From Liriodendron chinense (taxonomy: Eukaryota > Streptophyta > Magnoliopsida > Magnoliales > Magnoliaceae): a stretch of DNA of 64,000 nt. The notes under the pieces were generated by a model. It worked only from the letters and a program-made list of their open reading frames with translations. It did no database searches and was not told the origin of the DNA. Made by a program: the position numbers and the translations under genes. Location: contig ML058586.1 in the NCBI GenBank assembly GCA_003013855.2, positions 3,834,196-3,898,195 on the forward strand, given 5' to 3'. Positions 1 through 11,515 of the stretch are shown here, one piece after another (the stretch's first letter is position 1; each line of letters starts with the position of its first letter).

Positions 1-2126
1 GATTTTGAGTTTAAAGAGTTGGATGAAGTTTTACAATACTACCCTCATGGTTATCATGGCGTGGACAAGGAAGGAAGACCTGTTTACATTGAAAGACTGG
101 GGAAGGTTGAGCCCAACAAACTCATGCAAGTGACCACCATGGATCGGTACATAAAATACCACGTGCAAGGGTTTGAGAAGACTTTCACCTTTAAGTTTCC
201 AGCTTGCTCCATTGCTGCAAAAAGACACATTGATTCAAGTACAACAATTCTAGATGTTCAGGGTGTGGTATGTTATCTATTCAATTTCTCTTAAACCTGA
301 AATGCAGGTTTTTCTTCTTCTTTCTTTTTCAGAGGTTTTGTACATTGTACTTCTCTTTGTAGAAATTTTGTGATTATATTTGTTATTCAGGGTTTAAAAA
401 ACTTCAGCAAGACTGCGCGTGAACTCATCACGCGGCTGCAGAAAATTGATGGTGACAACTATCCTGAGGTATTTAGTCTCAACATAATAGATGATTGTAA
501 TTATTTGGTTTGAGGCTCAAATAGAAATATGGGTTCCTTATCAGAAATGTACATATGTCTATTACTCTCCAATGACACGAGAATTACACTGTTGCAGACA
601 TTGTGCCAAATGTTTATAATCAACGCTGGCCCTGGTTTTAAGCTGCTGTGGAACACTGTGAAGTCCTTCATTGATCCCAAAACCACTTCAAAGATTCACG
701 TATGCAAGGATGCTTTCATTACCTTTTTTTTTAATTTTTTTATTGATTATTGCTATTATTCTGAGATGCTGCAAAATTGTATGAAGTTTGAATTGTTGAC
801 ATGTTTCTTTTCTTTTTCCTTTCTTCAGGTTCTTGGAAACAAGTACCAGAGCAAGTTGCTTGAAATAATTGATGCTAGGTAAATATACCTGCCTTCAGTT
901 CTGGTGTGGGATTTATTGATCATGGGCATTTCTATTCTCCTTACAACTTATATACCAACCCTTCTAATACCTGTGGCATGGTTTGGGATCCTCCAGTGAG
1001 TTGCCAGAATTTCTTGGTGGTGCTTGTACCTGTGCAGATCAAGGGGGTTGCCTTAGGTCAGATAAAGGTCCTTGGAAGGACCCAAACATTTTGAAGGTTT
1101 TCTACTATCTTTTAGAACTTCATATCCGTCGCATGTGTTTATTGTATGTGCTGTAAAGTTAGTCTTATAATATCTTTATTCAATGTGATATCTCCTTACC
1201 TGATGGACCAAATCTAATGACCACGTGTATTGGCCCACAGATGGTTCTTGATGATGAAGCACGATGTGCCCAGCAAATCGTGACAATTTCAAACAGTGAT
1301 GGGAAGATGACTTATGTTAAGCCACAGTATCCAACAGTGAGACCATCTTTCTCAATCTACTTCATGGACCGAATTTCACTTTCAATACGTTTTATTTCTG
1401 TTAAGATTGCCCTATTCAGTTTTGGGTGTTATTTTTCCTCTGAGTGGATCAGATTAAGGGCGGTGATACATCTACCGCAGAGTCTGGCTCTGAAGTTGAG
1501 GACATCTCTTCCCCAAAAGCTTTTAGGAGCTACACTCCTGATCCTCAGTTGACTCCTGTTCGTGAAGAAGTACGTCTTGTCATAATATTTTGGACTTCCA
1601 TATCCAGTCATGGGACACTATGGTGTACAAGGGTTGAGGTTAGGGCTGTCAATGGGCCGGGCTTGGGCTGGACGATCTGGTCTGAGGGCTGGGCTCGGGC
1701 TTAAAGCTCACGCCCCTTTGTTTTAAACAGGCCAGGCTTGGACTACGTACAACAACTTGTCAGCCCGGCTCGACCCACTAGGGAATAGATGGGAATCACC
1801 AACAACCGCGTCTCTCTCTCTCTCTCCCCCCGCCCCCCAAAAAAAAAACCCTCTTAAGTACCAAATCCTAGTTCCAACAAAGAATACTTGATACTTCACA
1901 ACATAAAAGGAAATCACGAAACAAACGAAAATGCGCATCTTACTTCATCACAAGTTCCAAACTTGCATGGTTGGCCCATCTTCAGTAGGCTAAATGGCAA
2001 ACTACATCAAACCCAACTCTAAGAAAAATAGGTACATCAAACTCAGAAACAACAGTAAGATCTAATTCGCTCGTTGGGTGGGCCTCTCTCTCTCGCTCGC
2101 TCCCTCCCTCCCTCCCTCCCTCCCTC

Positions 2127-2201
<75 letters not shown>

Positions 2202-5200
2202 GGGAAGGGAATCGGGCTTGGTCCAGCCCTAACCCGGCTCATTGACACCCCTAGTTGAGGTAGCTTCCATTTTATGATATATTTCGATAATTATTCAGGC
2301 CAAAGTGGCTGGAAAGGTGGAATTCTTGGAGCTTGATGAGTACGTCCCCATGGTGGACAAAGCAGTGGATGCCGGATGGAAAAAAGAAGTGCCCCATCAA
2401 AGGCTCCCATCTCCCAAAGGTCAGAAAATTTTGGGTTTGTAATAAAAAAAACTTTTTAATGATTTTTATTTAGTTATTATATGTGAATGCTCGTGCATTA
2501 TCATTCCTGTCACCTGAACTAGTTTTAAGATATGTAACGAAGGATAATGACTTCAAAATAAGTAAAAAGGAAATTGAGTTATGCGCTTTTGTTAGTTAAA
2601 GAAAACTGGTCATCTCTTTTAAATCTTTGGTGGGTTTTACAAAAATATCTCTTAGGGCCTATTTGGATTCATGGAAAGTAAAGGAAACATTGTTTCTCAT
2701 GTAACTCACCTTCCGTTGTTTGTCAAGCTTTTCTTTGTGGTAATTTGTGGGAGACACCATTTCTCACTTTGTCTTTGTTGGAAGATAAACAAATTTATTT
2801 TCCCACCTCCACCCCCAAGGCATTTTCCAACGATGGGAGAAAAATGGATTTCTTAGGGGTTAAGCCCAAATGTGCCACCAACAATCTTTAATCACCTCAC
2901 ATGTGGTTCAATATGTGGTTCAATGTGCCAAATGAGTCATCGTCCATCATCAGTTATGCCCCACGTGTCAACATCCATCTTCTCTTGCGCCCCACATTTG
3001 TAGCATCCCACATGTGCTAATATGCCACATGTGACACCAACCATATTCTCTTGTGCCCCACATGTGCTAATGTGCCACATGTACCACCATTCATCTTCTC
3101 TTGCACCCCACATGTGCAAAGCACTCTGCATGCACCACTGTGCCACATGCCAGTGTCCATCTTCAATTGCTCTAAATATGCCACATGTACTAATGGTGCC
3201 AATGTGCACAAGTGCTGCCATCTAGCTTTAAGTGCCCACAAGTCAAATGTGCCAATGCATGTCTTGTGCCACATATGCAACCATAGAGCTTCAAGCACCC
3301 ACATATGCCGCCTATGCTACATGTGCCACTATCCATCTTCAAGCATCCCACAGGTGCCACGTGTGCTTATCTTGCACATACTAGTGACTACCAAGAAAAA
3401 AAATTTCTCCAAAAACCTTTTAGTTTTGCCAAATATAAAATTTGAAAATAGATTTTAAATTTCTTGGAAAATCAACACTTTACCACAATTTCCTGGAAAT
3501 AAGGTTTCCCAAGAAACCCTATTTCCTTTCCTACACTTTCCATGAATCCAAACAGGCCCTTAAGGATCTCCTGAAGATTCACCCTTGGTTTTCCTCCCTT
3601 ACTAAAATCACTAGCTTACATGGTGGTCCCAAATGGCTCTATGTTTTGATTTCAAACTTTCTCCTGAAATCAATACATTCTGCATGTTTCTTTTCCATAA
3701 AATCATTCAGCTCTTGCAGCTACATGTTAGTGATGTTGATGTACCTATAACAGTTATACTAATTTGAATTGCCAAACTCTTCTTCCTCTTCTTTTTATTT
3801 TATTTTATTTTTTTAAACGTTTTCAAATTCAAACATGATAAGAATGCGTATTTGAGTAGGTTAGGACCAACTTAATAGTTTTAATGAGGACTGTTAAACC
3901 CCAAAGTTAGTAGTTTTCTTGGATTCTGATTGTTCCTTTCTTTGCCATTGCGATACAATAGTCATTCTTTTTTTTTTTTCCTTTTATTTTCCAAGTTCTT
4001 GGTATGCTCAGAAAGTTCTCATTAATATCCTCAATCCAGGTCCGCTTCCTCCATCGGAATTGAATAAGCCTCGAGAGGGAATTTTTTCTCGAATTCTCAC
4101 AGCATTTTTGGCATTCTTTGTGACCTTCTTTGCCCTTGTCCGTTCGAGCACCTTCCATGTGACACAAAAGCTGCGTGACAGATTATCTCAATCAGATCAT
4201 AAGTATACAGTTGTCATGCTCAATCCAGTGCCCAAAGAATACTGTGAGCCTTCACCATCTCCTGGATTCACAGAGTCAGACCTCCATTTTTCTGTCCTCA
4301 AAAGGCTGGCCGACCTGGAGGAAAAGGTCGAAACACTTCAGACAAAGCCATCTGAGATGCCAACCGAGAAAGAGGAGTTGCTAAATGCTGCCGTTTGCCG
4401 CGTGGATGCTTTAGAGGCTGAGCTCATTGCTACGAAAAAGGTATAGTTTTGTGTATTCAGTATTCACTTATTTCTCCTCCAAGAATGACATTTGCATTTT
4501 TGCACCCTCATTCACTATCATATAACCTTGTCATAGTCCAACGAACACCAGAGTCCTCTGCTTGGCGTCAATCATGAATTGAATTCTGAAATCTGACTAA
4601 TGAAACATTTCGGGACGCGAATAGTGTCTTGATGCACTGTCCATGCATGTGAGGCCCATGGTTCGGAACTTAGATCATTGGTCTAATGTACCCCAACATG
4701 GATGATTCTTAAACAATCTCCTGTGCTGAATATACTTTCCTCATGATTGGTGGTCTAAGAATAGATGGCTAAGAAGAAAAAAAAATACAGTAACCATCTG
4801 GGAGAAGGAACAAAATATTGGATGGATAGGGTCTTCTGATCTAGGATCTATTGGGGCATCCACCTTCCACCATGAGGTCCACCAGGTCAACATTCTGGTT
4901 AATGAACCATGGTTAGGGCTGTCAATGGGCTGGGCCTGGGATTGGCTTCAGCCTGATTTTTTAACTGTTCGGGACAGGCCTGACGGACTGGGCCTATTCA
5001 AAATTTTGATTTTGCCTGGCCCGAGCCTGGTCCATTGACAGCCCTATAGATGGGATGCATCAGAAGCTCAGGACCTAGTATTGTCCTTTTCTTTTTAGAA
5101 GGTAATGGATCTTTTTAGAAAGCAAACATAAGCATTACAAAAGGGGAAGCCAATGCAAAGCGCCTGATGATTCGTACCCTTCGTTTGGGATTAGAATCAG

Positions 5201-6768
5201 CCTCTCTTCTTGCTAAAACATCCATAGATCTTACGTAACATTTGCAAGTGAGAGCTACTGTTTCATTGAATGCATGTGCATAGCGTGAAAATGTTCGCAT
5301 GTCGTCATCATGTGGATTTTTTTTTTTTTTTTTTCATATGCATGCATCTTTGTATGTGTTGTTCCATATGTGCAACCATAGTGACAAATCTCTTTCTTGG
5401 CCCAGAAAATTCTCTGGAGATTTTCAAATCTTCAGGTTGTTGCTCGAGATATTATCCAGAAAATCTCACAAAAAATAAAATATTTAAAAATGTTTATTGT
5501 AAATTATTAAATAAATTTAAATTTTAAATATATATTTATATAACAAAAATCTTAATGTTTTTACAGTTTTTCGAGTTAATATCGTGATGCTGCATAGGGC
5601 TGTAAATGGGTCAGCGGACCCGATGGGGTACCCAGACCCAACCCAGACCCAACCATTTTTTAAATGGTACGGGTCTGGGTCCAAGAATAGACCCATTTTC
5701 TAAATGGGTCTGGGTCTGGTTTCCTTTATATTTGGCCCAACCCGACCCGACCTGACCCGAACCCATTTAGTAAGTGGGCGGGTTTGGTCTATGTTTCAAG
5801 GGACCCATCCAGCCCAGACTCGTCCAGACCCGGTTTTAAGCCTTGTAAAAATGCTTGCACACTAGATCTAGACCCAGACCCAGACCCATTAGACCCGACC
5901 CATTTATAAACGGGTTTGGGTGGATCTCCCTCTCTACCAGACCCAGACCCAGACCCATTTATAAATGGGTCTAATGGGTTGACTCAGACCCGACCCGGAC
6001 CCGCCCATTTAGTAAAAGGGTTGGTGTCTAAAATTTGGACACAGACCCATTTACCCATTTAGTAAATGGGCGGGTCTGGTTTTGGCTAAACCCGCCCCGA
6101 ACCCGACCTTTTACAGCCCTTGATTATTTTAAGATCTTCCAAGATTTTGAAGATATCGTCTTGATAGAGTGGAATGGTATAACAAGATTCATTTAGCCTA
6201 TCCCAATTATGACGACGATGACGACGTCGACATTTGAAAATAACAAGATAATATCTTTGGTGTATTTCTCGTGCTATTATTGCGACATTTTGACAATCTT
6301 GGCCATACTTGTCACATTGTGTGCAACTGTATATTTGAACACATGCATGCATACATCTACGTTTTTTGTATCGTTGCACGCCTAGGGAGTCCCATGTGTT
6401 TCATGTGAGAATTCATCCAATGCATTATTGCTTGTATCTCAGCATATGTGGCCATCTGTGCCATCTTCATTGGTGGTCCCACCATTTGGCAGTCAAGTTT
6501 TAGGTATAATGTGTTCAGGCGTATGTAGTGCATCACAGTCCGCCAGAGTATCAAATATTTTCACCTTCTTCTTCTTTGATTAGGCTCTACATGAAGCATT
6601 GATGAGGGAAGAGGAAGTGCTTGCATTTGTAGACCGTCAACATGAAGCTAAATTCCGCGTAAGTAGAAGATGGTGTAACTTCACTAACTGTAAAGCTTTT
6701 TATTTGTCGGCAATGAGACTGATTTGGGATTTTGTTGCGTTCCGCAGAGGAGGAAATTTTGTTGGTGA
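1..6768 (+). CDS. SFH: SEC14-like phosphatidylinositol/phosphatidylcholine transfer protein, SFH type (5' partial)
   Basis: Eleven exons with GT-AG borders join in one frame: 1-267, 391-468, 598-699, 829-878, 997-1096, 1241-1336, 1453-1569, 2299-2419, 4040-4440, 6584-6658 and 6748-6768 (476 codons including TGA). The N-terminal exons lie upstream of the window; exon 1 seems to begin at or beside base 1. The product has most of a CRAL-TRIO (Sec14) lipid-binding domain (HGVDKEGRPVYIERLGK, STTILDVQGV, FIINAGPGFKLLWNTVKSF, ELPEFLGGACTC). A serine/acid linker follows (DTSTAESGSEVEDISSPK), then a hydrophobic stretch in exon 9 (ILTAFLAFFVTFFALV), a coiled-coil-like segment (LKRLADLEEKVETLQ) and a basic C-terminus ending KFCW. 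This is the SFH layout known from Arabidopsis, whose members exchange phosphatidylinositol and phosphatidylcholine and support phosphoinositide signalling in membrane traffic. Transfer activity is inferred from the family. The minus-strand gene at 12431-25748 is its paralogue. Introns carry several transposons but no exon is interrupted. Confidence 0.93.
1641..2253. mobile_element. Non-autonomous hAT element in SFH intron 7
   Basis: The ends are inverted copies (TAGGGCTGTCAATGGGCCGGG at the left, CATTGACACCCCTA at the right). They are flanked by the perfect 8-bp direct repeat GTTGAGGT (1633-1640 and 2254-2261), the hAT hallmark. No transposase is coded. The interior holds subterminal GGGCTGGGC-type words and a CT-rich microsatellite. 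Confidence 0.85.
2085..2196. repeat. CCCT/CT microsatellite
   Basis: A CCCT run passes into about 32 uninterrupted CT dinucleotides (2133-2196) inside the hAT element. Its minus-strand reading gives a spurious Arg-Glu-repeat ORF. Confidence 0.95.
2655..3559. mobile_element. PIF/Harbinger-type MITE carrying a minisatellite
   Basis: Long inverted ends (GGGCCTATTTGGATTCATGG at the left, CCATGAATCCAAACAGGCCC at the right) are flanked by TTA direct repeats (2652-2654 and 3560-3562). TTA duplication and a GGGCCTGTTTGG end are typical of Tourist-like MITEs. It lies in SFH intron 8 and codes no transposase. Confidence 0.85.
2872..3370. repeat. Imperfect minisatellite of CACATGTG-rich units
   Basis: Units alternate words such as GCCCCACATGTGCTAATGTG with CCATCTTCTCTTG. 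The period is irregular, about 60 bp. It fills the interior of the MITE. Overlapping ORFs on both strands here are repeat artefacts. Confidence 0.8.
4914..5046. mobile_element. Short hAT-like remnant
   Basis: TAGGGCTGTCAATGGGC at the left and CCATTGACAGCCCTA at the right form inverted ends like those at 1641-2253. No matching 8-bp flanks were found. It lies in the long SFH intron between exons 9 and 10. Confidence 0.65.
5595..6120. mobile_element. hAT-like element with repeated GACCCAGACCC words
   Basis: It begins TAGGGCTGTAAATGGGTC and ends TTTTACAGCCCT, an inverted pair. The interior is made of GACCCAGACCCA and ATGGGTCTGGGT words. Its first 45 bases match, in reverse orientation, the right end of the element at 7316-7714, so both belong to one family. 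The flanking 8-mers differ, so the insertion is old or rearranged. Confidence 0.75.
6128..6225 (+). mobile_element. 3' fragment of an RTE-type LINE
   Basis: The stretch CTTGATAGAGTGGAATGGTA reads LDRVEWYNKIHLAYPN. This resembles the conserved end of plant RTE-type reverse transcriptase ORFs and a second copy at 40265-40320. A GACGACGATGACGACG tail follows, as in that copy. Confidence 0.55.
6748..6768 (+). other. 21-nt terminal coding micro-exon of the plus-strand SFH gene
   Basis: Exon 10 ends after AAATTCCGC at a good donor (GTAAGT, 6659). An acceptor at 6746-6747 (TTCCGCAG) is followed by codons for RRKFCW and TGA. Splicing keeps the frame and gives the basic-plus-aromatic tail typical of SFH proteins. 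Reading straight through the donor would replace it with an unrelated tail beginning VSRRWCNF. Confidence 0.75.
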
Positions 6769-6994
6769 AAGAGGAGAGATTAAAAATTATGCGGTTTCCC
6801 ATTTTTTGTTGTGTAATTTGTTTCAAATTCTGTAATGAAAAGATATTAGGAGAAATTCTAATGTATTCATTAGAAAAAAAATTATACTTTTCTGTAAATG
6901 TTAAATAATAATAATAATAATTTACTTTTCTGGACCTCTTGTGGTACCTAGCGGAGTAACTTTCTCTGGGAAACGATTCGATGTGCACCAAATC

Positions 6995-7022
6995 CACCCC
7001 AAATCCCCGTCCATCAGATATG

Positions 7023-7054
<32 letters not shown>

Positions 7055-7258
7055 ACTTTTAAGTAGGGTTGTCAATGGTCGGGTTTGGGGTGGGTTTAGC
7101 CAAAACCAGACCCGCCCATTTACTAAACGGTCTGGGTCCAAAATTTGGACCCAGACCCTTTTACTAAAAGGGCGGGTTTGGGTCGGGTCTAATTGGTCAA
7201 GTATGCAGGCATTTTACAAGGTTTAAAACCCACCCCAAATCCCCGTTCATCAGATATG

Positions 7259-7306
<48 letters not shown>

Positions 7307-7478
7307 ACTTTTAAGTAGGGTTGTCAATGGTCGGGTTTGGGGTGGGTTTAGCCAAAACCAGACCCGCCCATTTACTAAACGGTCTGGGTCCAAAATTTGG
7401 ACCCAGACCCTTTTACTAAAAGGGCGGGTTTGGGTCGGGTCTAATTGGTCAAGTATGCAGGCATTTTACAAGGTTTAA
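6995..7478. repeat. Tandem duplication of about 240-250 bp, each unit with a pure C run
   Basis: The unit starts CACCCCAAATCCCCGT (6995 and 7231), continues CATCAGATATGA plus a C run (7024-7053, 30 C; 7260-7304, 45 C), then CTTTTAAG and the first 163 bases of a hAT element. The two units are nearly identical. This could be recent duplication or an assembly artefact at the homopolymer. Confidence 0.85.
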
Positions 7479-7714
7479 AACCGGGTCTGGACGGGTCTGG
7501 GCTGGACGGGTCCCTTGAAACATAGACCAAACCCGTCCACTTACTAAATGGGTTCGGGTTGGGTCGGGCCTAATATAAAGGAAACCAAACCCAGACCCGA
7601 TTAGCAACTTGGTCTGTTCTTGGACCCAAACCCGTACCATTTAACAAATGGGTCGGTTCTAAATGGGTTGGGTCCGGGTACCCCATCGGGTCCGCTGACC
7701 CATTTACAGCCCTA
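7316..7714. mobile_element. hAT element with intact 8-bp target duplication
   Basis: TAGGGTTGTCAATGG at the left and CCATTTACAGCCCTA at the right are flanked by CTTTTAAG (7308-7315 and 7715-7722). A partial second left end (7064-7226) comes from the tandem duplication. It belongs to the family of 5595-6120 and has no coding capacity. It lies just 3' of the plus-strand SFH gene. Confidence 0.85.
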
Positions 7715-7721
7715 CTTTTAA

Positions 7722-7919
7722 GGGGGCATTTGGATCTTAAGTTACTTAAGATAAGCTACTCATTCCCTTAATAGCTATCTTGGTTTCCAATTATTAAGAT
7801 GTAGTGATTAAATAACTTTCAAGTTAAAAAGTTACTTATAATCGATCATAAACCAAACTTACTTATCTACTGCTGCAAGTAGAAAAGGTTAACTCATTTG
7901 GTGGTATCCAAATGGGCCC
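7722..7919. mobile_element. Small MITE with GGGGGCATTTGGAT ends
   Basis: Left GGGGGCATTTGGATCTTAAG and right GGTATCCAAATGGGCCC are inverted. TTTAA occurs on both sides (7717-7721 and 7920-7924). A related right end is at 56120-56215. It directly abuts the hAT target duplication. Confidence 0.7.
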
Positions 7920-9332
7920 TTTAATTACACAAAAACCTCTGAATTCTCACGGTATGGCCCACCTGAGTTTTGGAATGCTGTGAACATCAGATGAATGGAT
8001 CGGACGGCACATAAACACCACAGTGGTCCCTGCACAACTAATGGTGGACTTGTCATCTCAACTGTTTCCTATGGTGTGGTCTACCTGAGTTTTGGATCAT
8101 CATGATTCCCAGGGTGAACATGAGTCAACATATCTGCTTGACGGTGTAAGTCTCATGAAAGTTCCACCTGCGTGGCGCTTAGTTGGCAGTAGGTACTACT
8201 CGAGGTTAAGAGTGAGGTAGCTATACCCGACGTAGGCTAGCGTGGTTCATTGCAAAAGTCTTCTGAGATCTGATTTGGTTTTCGCCCAGGAATGCAAGTT
8301 CTGATAGATATAAAGTGGGGGCCCATCCACATGCAAGCACAGGTCTTTATGGCAAGTTGTCTGAGATCCAAGTTTTCCATCAGGTATGTCATACTGTTTA
8401 GATATGGCTAAAAGATCAGGCCATTAGCAGTCTTCAGTTGGGTGCAGCATACAAAACAAACGTGCAGCCAGACCAATATTTTCATGAGCCATTCATTTGA
8501 TTTGTACATTGACTCACCTGAATGGTATGGCCTATTTTTTTCAGGCCAGAAATCTCAACGGTTGTGGCCTGCCTGCCTGCCTGATGCACAGCTCAGATGT
8601 AGCGTGCGTGCACCCTAAGGATGGGTAGGGGGTTGGCATCCACGTCACACTATCAAGCCTCACCCTTGATCAAGGGCCAGTTTGCCCTAGCTTGGAGACT
8701 GGCTTCAATGGGTGTGAGTTGGGTTGGTGTTAGCTGCAGGCCGGCTCATTTAGTAAAAGGGCCAAGAATTTGAGCCTGAACCTGACCCACGTGAAATTGG
8801 TTCTGCATGAGCCCAACCCAGCTACTTGCTTAAAAAATTTTATGCCTGAGCCCGACCTGACCAATCACCTACTGGCTGCCTGTATCACTCTTGTGATGCA
8901 GTGCACTATCACTCTTCTGATGCAGGCAGCCCATATGTGATCACATCTCTTTACTGGGTTCAACCAACCTGACCCACCATGACCTACATAAAATTCATTA
9001 CGCCGACTACAACCCAGCATGGCCCCACTTGAGTTTAAGAAAGGAATGGTTTCAAAGGTATGCCCAGCCAGCTCAGTTAGTGAATACATGCAAATATACA
9101 TCATGGGGATGTACCTATTGCTTATCATCTATTAGTTTGTTTCAGGTTTTGGGTTTGGTTGGATCATCTGATCCAGGGCATTGATAAAGTATGAGGTCTA
9201 TGGGTGGGTCTGCTAGGATGGGATTGAACCCAAGCCCAACCCATTACTTGGCCACATTTCTAACCCAAGCCTGACCCACTTCCCATTCATCTTGGCCAAA
9301 ACCTGCCTTACAAGCAGGTCGGGTCAACCTGT
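7920..9332. other. Intergenic, degenerate repeats only
   Basis: No gene is seen. Around 7950-8110 lies a weak palindrome (GCCCACCTGAGTTTTGGA near one side, GTCTACCTGAGTTTTGGATC near the other). From 8690 to 9245 come GGGTTGGGT, CCTGACCCA and AGCCCAACCC words resembling decayed hAT subterminal sequence. Confidence 0.6.
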
Positions 9333-9466
9333 TTTTTTTTTTTTTTTTACACGCACCCACACCTCCACACTCACCCACACTTACGCCACAATGGGTACTT
9401 GAACCCATGACCTCGTGTTGAAACTCTTGAGAGTCTACCACCGAGGCATGAGTGAGGACCCCAATT
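9333..9466 (-). mobile_element. SINE-like element, minus orientation
   Basis: On the minus strand a tRNA-like head (CCTCGGTGGTAGACTCTC as box A, GGTCATGGGTTCAAGTACC as box B) is followed by GTGGGTGTGAGTG words. It ends in a poly-A tail, seen as the T run at about 9331-9348. Heads of this kind recur at 11333, 54413 and 29490. Confidence 0.6.
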
Positions 9467-9620
9467 CATGTCCTCTTGTTTAGATTGGAGGTTCACAACT
9501 CAATTTGCTTTGTGCATGACCTCGTGTTGAAATTCTTGAGAGTCTATCGAGTCATGAGTGAGGACCTTGATTCATGTCCTCTTGTTTAAACTGGAGGTTC
9601 ACAACTCAATTTGCTTTGTG
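9406..9620. repeat. Two-copy tandem duplication, about 107-109 bp
   Basis: CATGACCTCGTGTTGAAA to TTGCTTTGTG occurs at 9406-9514 and again, about 90 percent alike by eye, at 9515-9620. The unit includes the SINE head and its flank. Confidence 0.85.
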
Positions 9621-9623
9621 CAT

Positions 9624-10228
9624 CCGAAACACAGCCTCAGATATAGAAGAATGAAACAATGGAAAAATTGCATGTTCAACCAAAACCTCTATATTAGTTT
9701 GGTTATTCAAACATGGCAAATTACATTCGAGTGGGTTTGGAGGATGGAAAATCACCATAAGCTCCAGCACCAATTTCACAGCTTAATTACGAGCAGCGAA
9801 ATGTATTTTACAGCCCCTCTCTTTACCAGCAGAATGGGTTCTGTGATCACAAGAAGCAATGGCCCATAATGTTAGGATAAAAAAGAAGGTAATAGGCATA
9901 ACATGAAAGAAGGGCATTTTTTTAGAATACAGCGAAAAAGCTTCGGTAAGTCTGGAAATGGCAATAGAAAGGTCACAGATTGCGTGGTGACCCCAACACC
10001 ATGCAGCTCGGTTGTGTCAGGACGTGGTGGGAGCTACTGTCAAAAATGGGGTCAGGCAAAGCATGTTTGAAAGTTTTTAGGTCAAGTACATCCTCAATGG
10101 CGCCCATCTCTAACACCCTCTGACTTTAGTACATGGCCCAATCAAATCCCACCATGTCCCAACACCACCAAGCAACATAGAGTTAGGGTCACCAAGAAAT
10201 CTGCATGCCAGAAAGAAATGGCTTTTTA
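9624..10228. other. Intergenic, nothing recognised
   Basis: AT-rich sequence without motifs, exons or terminal repeats that could be supported. The reading frame at 9558-9869 has no recognised domain. Confidence 0.5.
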
Positions 10229-10830
10229 GGGCGTGTTTGGATTGCCGGATTCCACCATAATGTGATGTAAAACTCACATCACTATTCATTGTAGTCGATT
10301 GGATAAACCAAGCGGTCAAATCATGGCAATCCGTGAAAATTACCACGGACTTGGATGGGCGAATGGGAGTTGAGATGGCATAGTTTCGTGGGCCCCACCA
10401 TGATGTATGTGTTATATCCACACTATCCATTCATCTTGTGAGATCATTATGGAAGGAGACAAAACATGAGGCACATCCAAAACGAAAATTAACCACACCA
10501 CAAAAAGCAATTGGGATTAACGCCTGCCATTAAGCTACTTCCTATAGCCCACAGAAGTGTTGGATGAAGCTAATATTTAGGGTCATACCCTAAAATGATA
10601 TTGCAAAATGGTTGGACGATGTGGATATAGCACAAATTAGGCAAGTTATATCTATATGTACGCAATCACGTGAGCACATTATACGCATGTAAAAAAATTG
10701 AAGTTGCAATAGTAGTATTGTACTATAGACGGCTTTACTTTACTTTAGACTACTATGGTAGCGATAATCATTACCCATTCACATAATATTACACCACATT
10801 ATGGTGAAATCCAGCCATCCAAACACGCCC
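10229..10830. mobile_element. PIF/Harbinger-type MITE containing a palindrome-A fragment
   Basis: Inverted ends (GGGCGTGTTTGGATTGCCGG at the left, CCAGCCATCCAAACACGCCC at the right) extend through the inner words ACCATAATGTGATGTAA and TTACACCACATTATGGT. TTA flanks both sides (10226-10228, 10831-10833). A palindromic family A piece occupies about 10388-10640. Confidence 0.85.
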
Positions 10831-10902
10831 TTATTAATTTGGAAATTAAGGGCAATTGAGGAGAAAAGCTTGACACAATGGAAAGGAAGCGGATTGCGTA
10901 CT

Positions 10903-11515
10903 GAGTAAACTCTGCAGGGTCCACTGTGATTTATGTATTTTATCCACTCCGTTTATCCATTTTAACAAATACTTTTATGGCTTGAGACAAAAAATGAAGC
11001 ATATAAAAATCTTAAGTGGACCACACCACAGGAAACAATATGAATTGAATCTATACCGTTAAAAAATTCTTTGGGGTCGTGGAAGTTTTGGATCAAGTTG
11101 ATATTTGTTTTTTCCCTTCATCTGTCTGTGTGATCTTGTGAACAGGTTGGATGACAAATAAACATCACTGTGGGCCCCAGAAAGGTTTCAATGGTGGAAA
11201 TCATTATATCCACTGTTTCTTGTGGTATGGTCCCTAAGTTTTAGATATGCTTCAATTTTGGTTTCAACCCCTTAAATTAACTGGAAAAGCTGATGGGCCG
11301 TGTAGATAAACTACATACATTTACAGTGGGCCTTGCCTCATTGGTAGACTCTGCGGAGTTTCAACAAGAGGTCTCGGTCTCAAAACCCATCAGGGTGAAA
11401 TTCCCGCTGCTGTCAGCAGCGGTGGGTGAGTTGCATGACTGACCGGGTGGGTGAGTTGCATGACTGACCGAAAAAAAAAAAAAAAAAACAGTGGGCCCAA
11501 CTGAGTTTACTCAGT
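10903..11515. mobile_element. Palindromic element, family A, with a SINE inserted
   Basis: The left arm starts GCGGATTGCGTACTGAGTAA and continues GGTCCACTGTGATTTATGTA. The right arm mirrors it (ATACATTTACAGTGGGCC, then GAGTTTACTCAGTACG). The arms meet at the centre without coding sequence. The SINE at 11333-11487 interrupts the right arm. Confidence 0.75.
11333..11487 (+). mobile_element. tRNA-derived SINE with target duplication
   Basis: A box A-like CATTGGTAGACTC and a box B-like GTCTCAAAACCC stand at the head. GGGTGAGTTGCATGACTGACC words and an A run (11471-11488) close it. ACAGTGGGCC flanks both sides (11323-11332 and 11488-11497). Confidence 0.82.

Noticed and set aside
1982..2248. Minus-strand ORF rich in Arg-Glu repeats
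   Set aside because: It is the translation of a CT microsatellite inside a hAT element.
2872..3370. CRISPR-like array of repeats
   Set aside because: Repeats are degenerate with no constant spacers, and the host is a plant nuclear genome.
2937..3458. Overlapping ORFs on both strands with Cys/His-rich repeats
   Set aside because: They translate the minisatellite inside a MITE; the Cys/His pattern comes from CACATGTGCC words, not a zinc finger.
6587..7141. 184-residue minus-strand ORF with a glycine run
   Set aside because: It covers the SFH 3' end, a C run and hAT words; no start context or domain.
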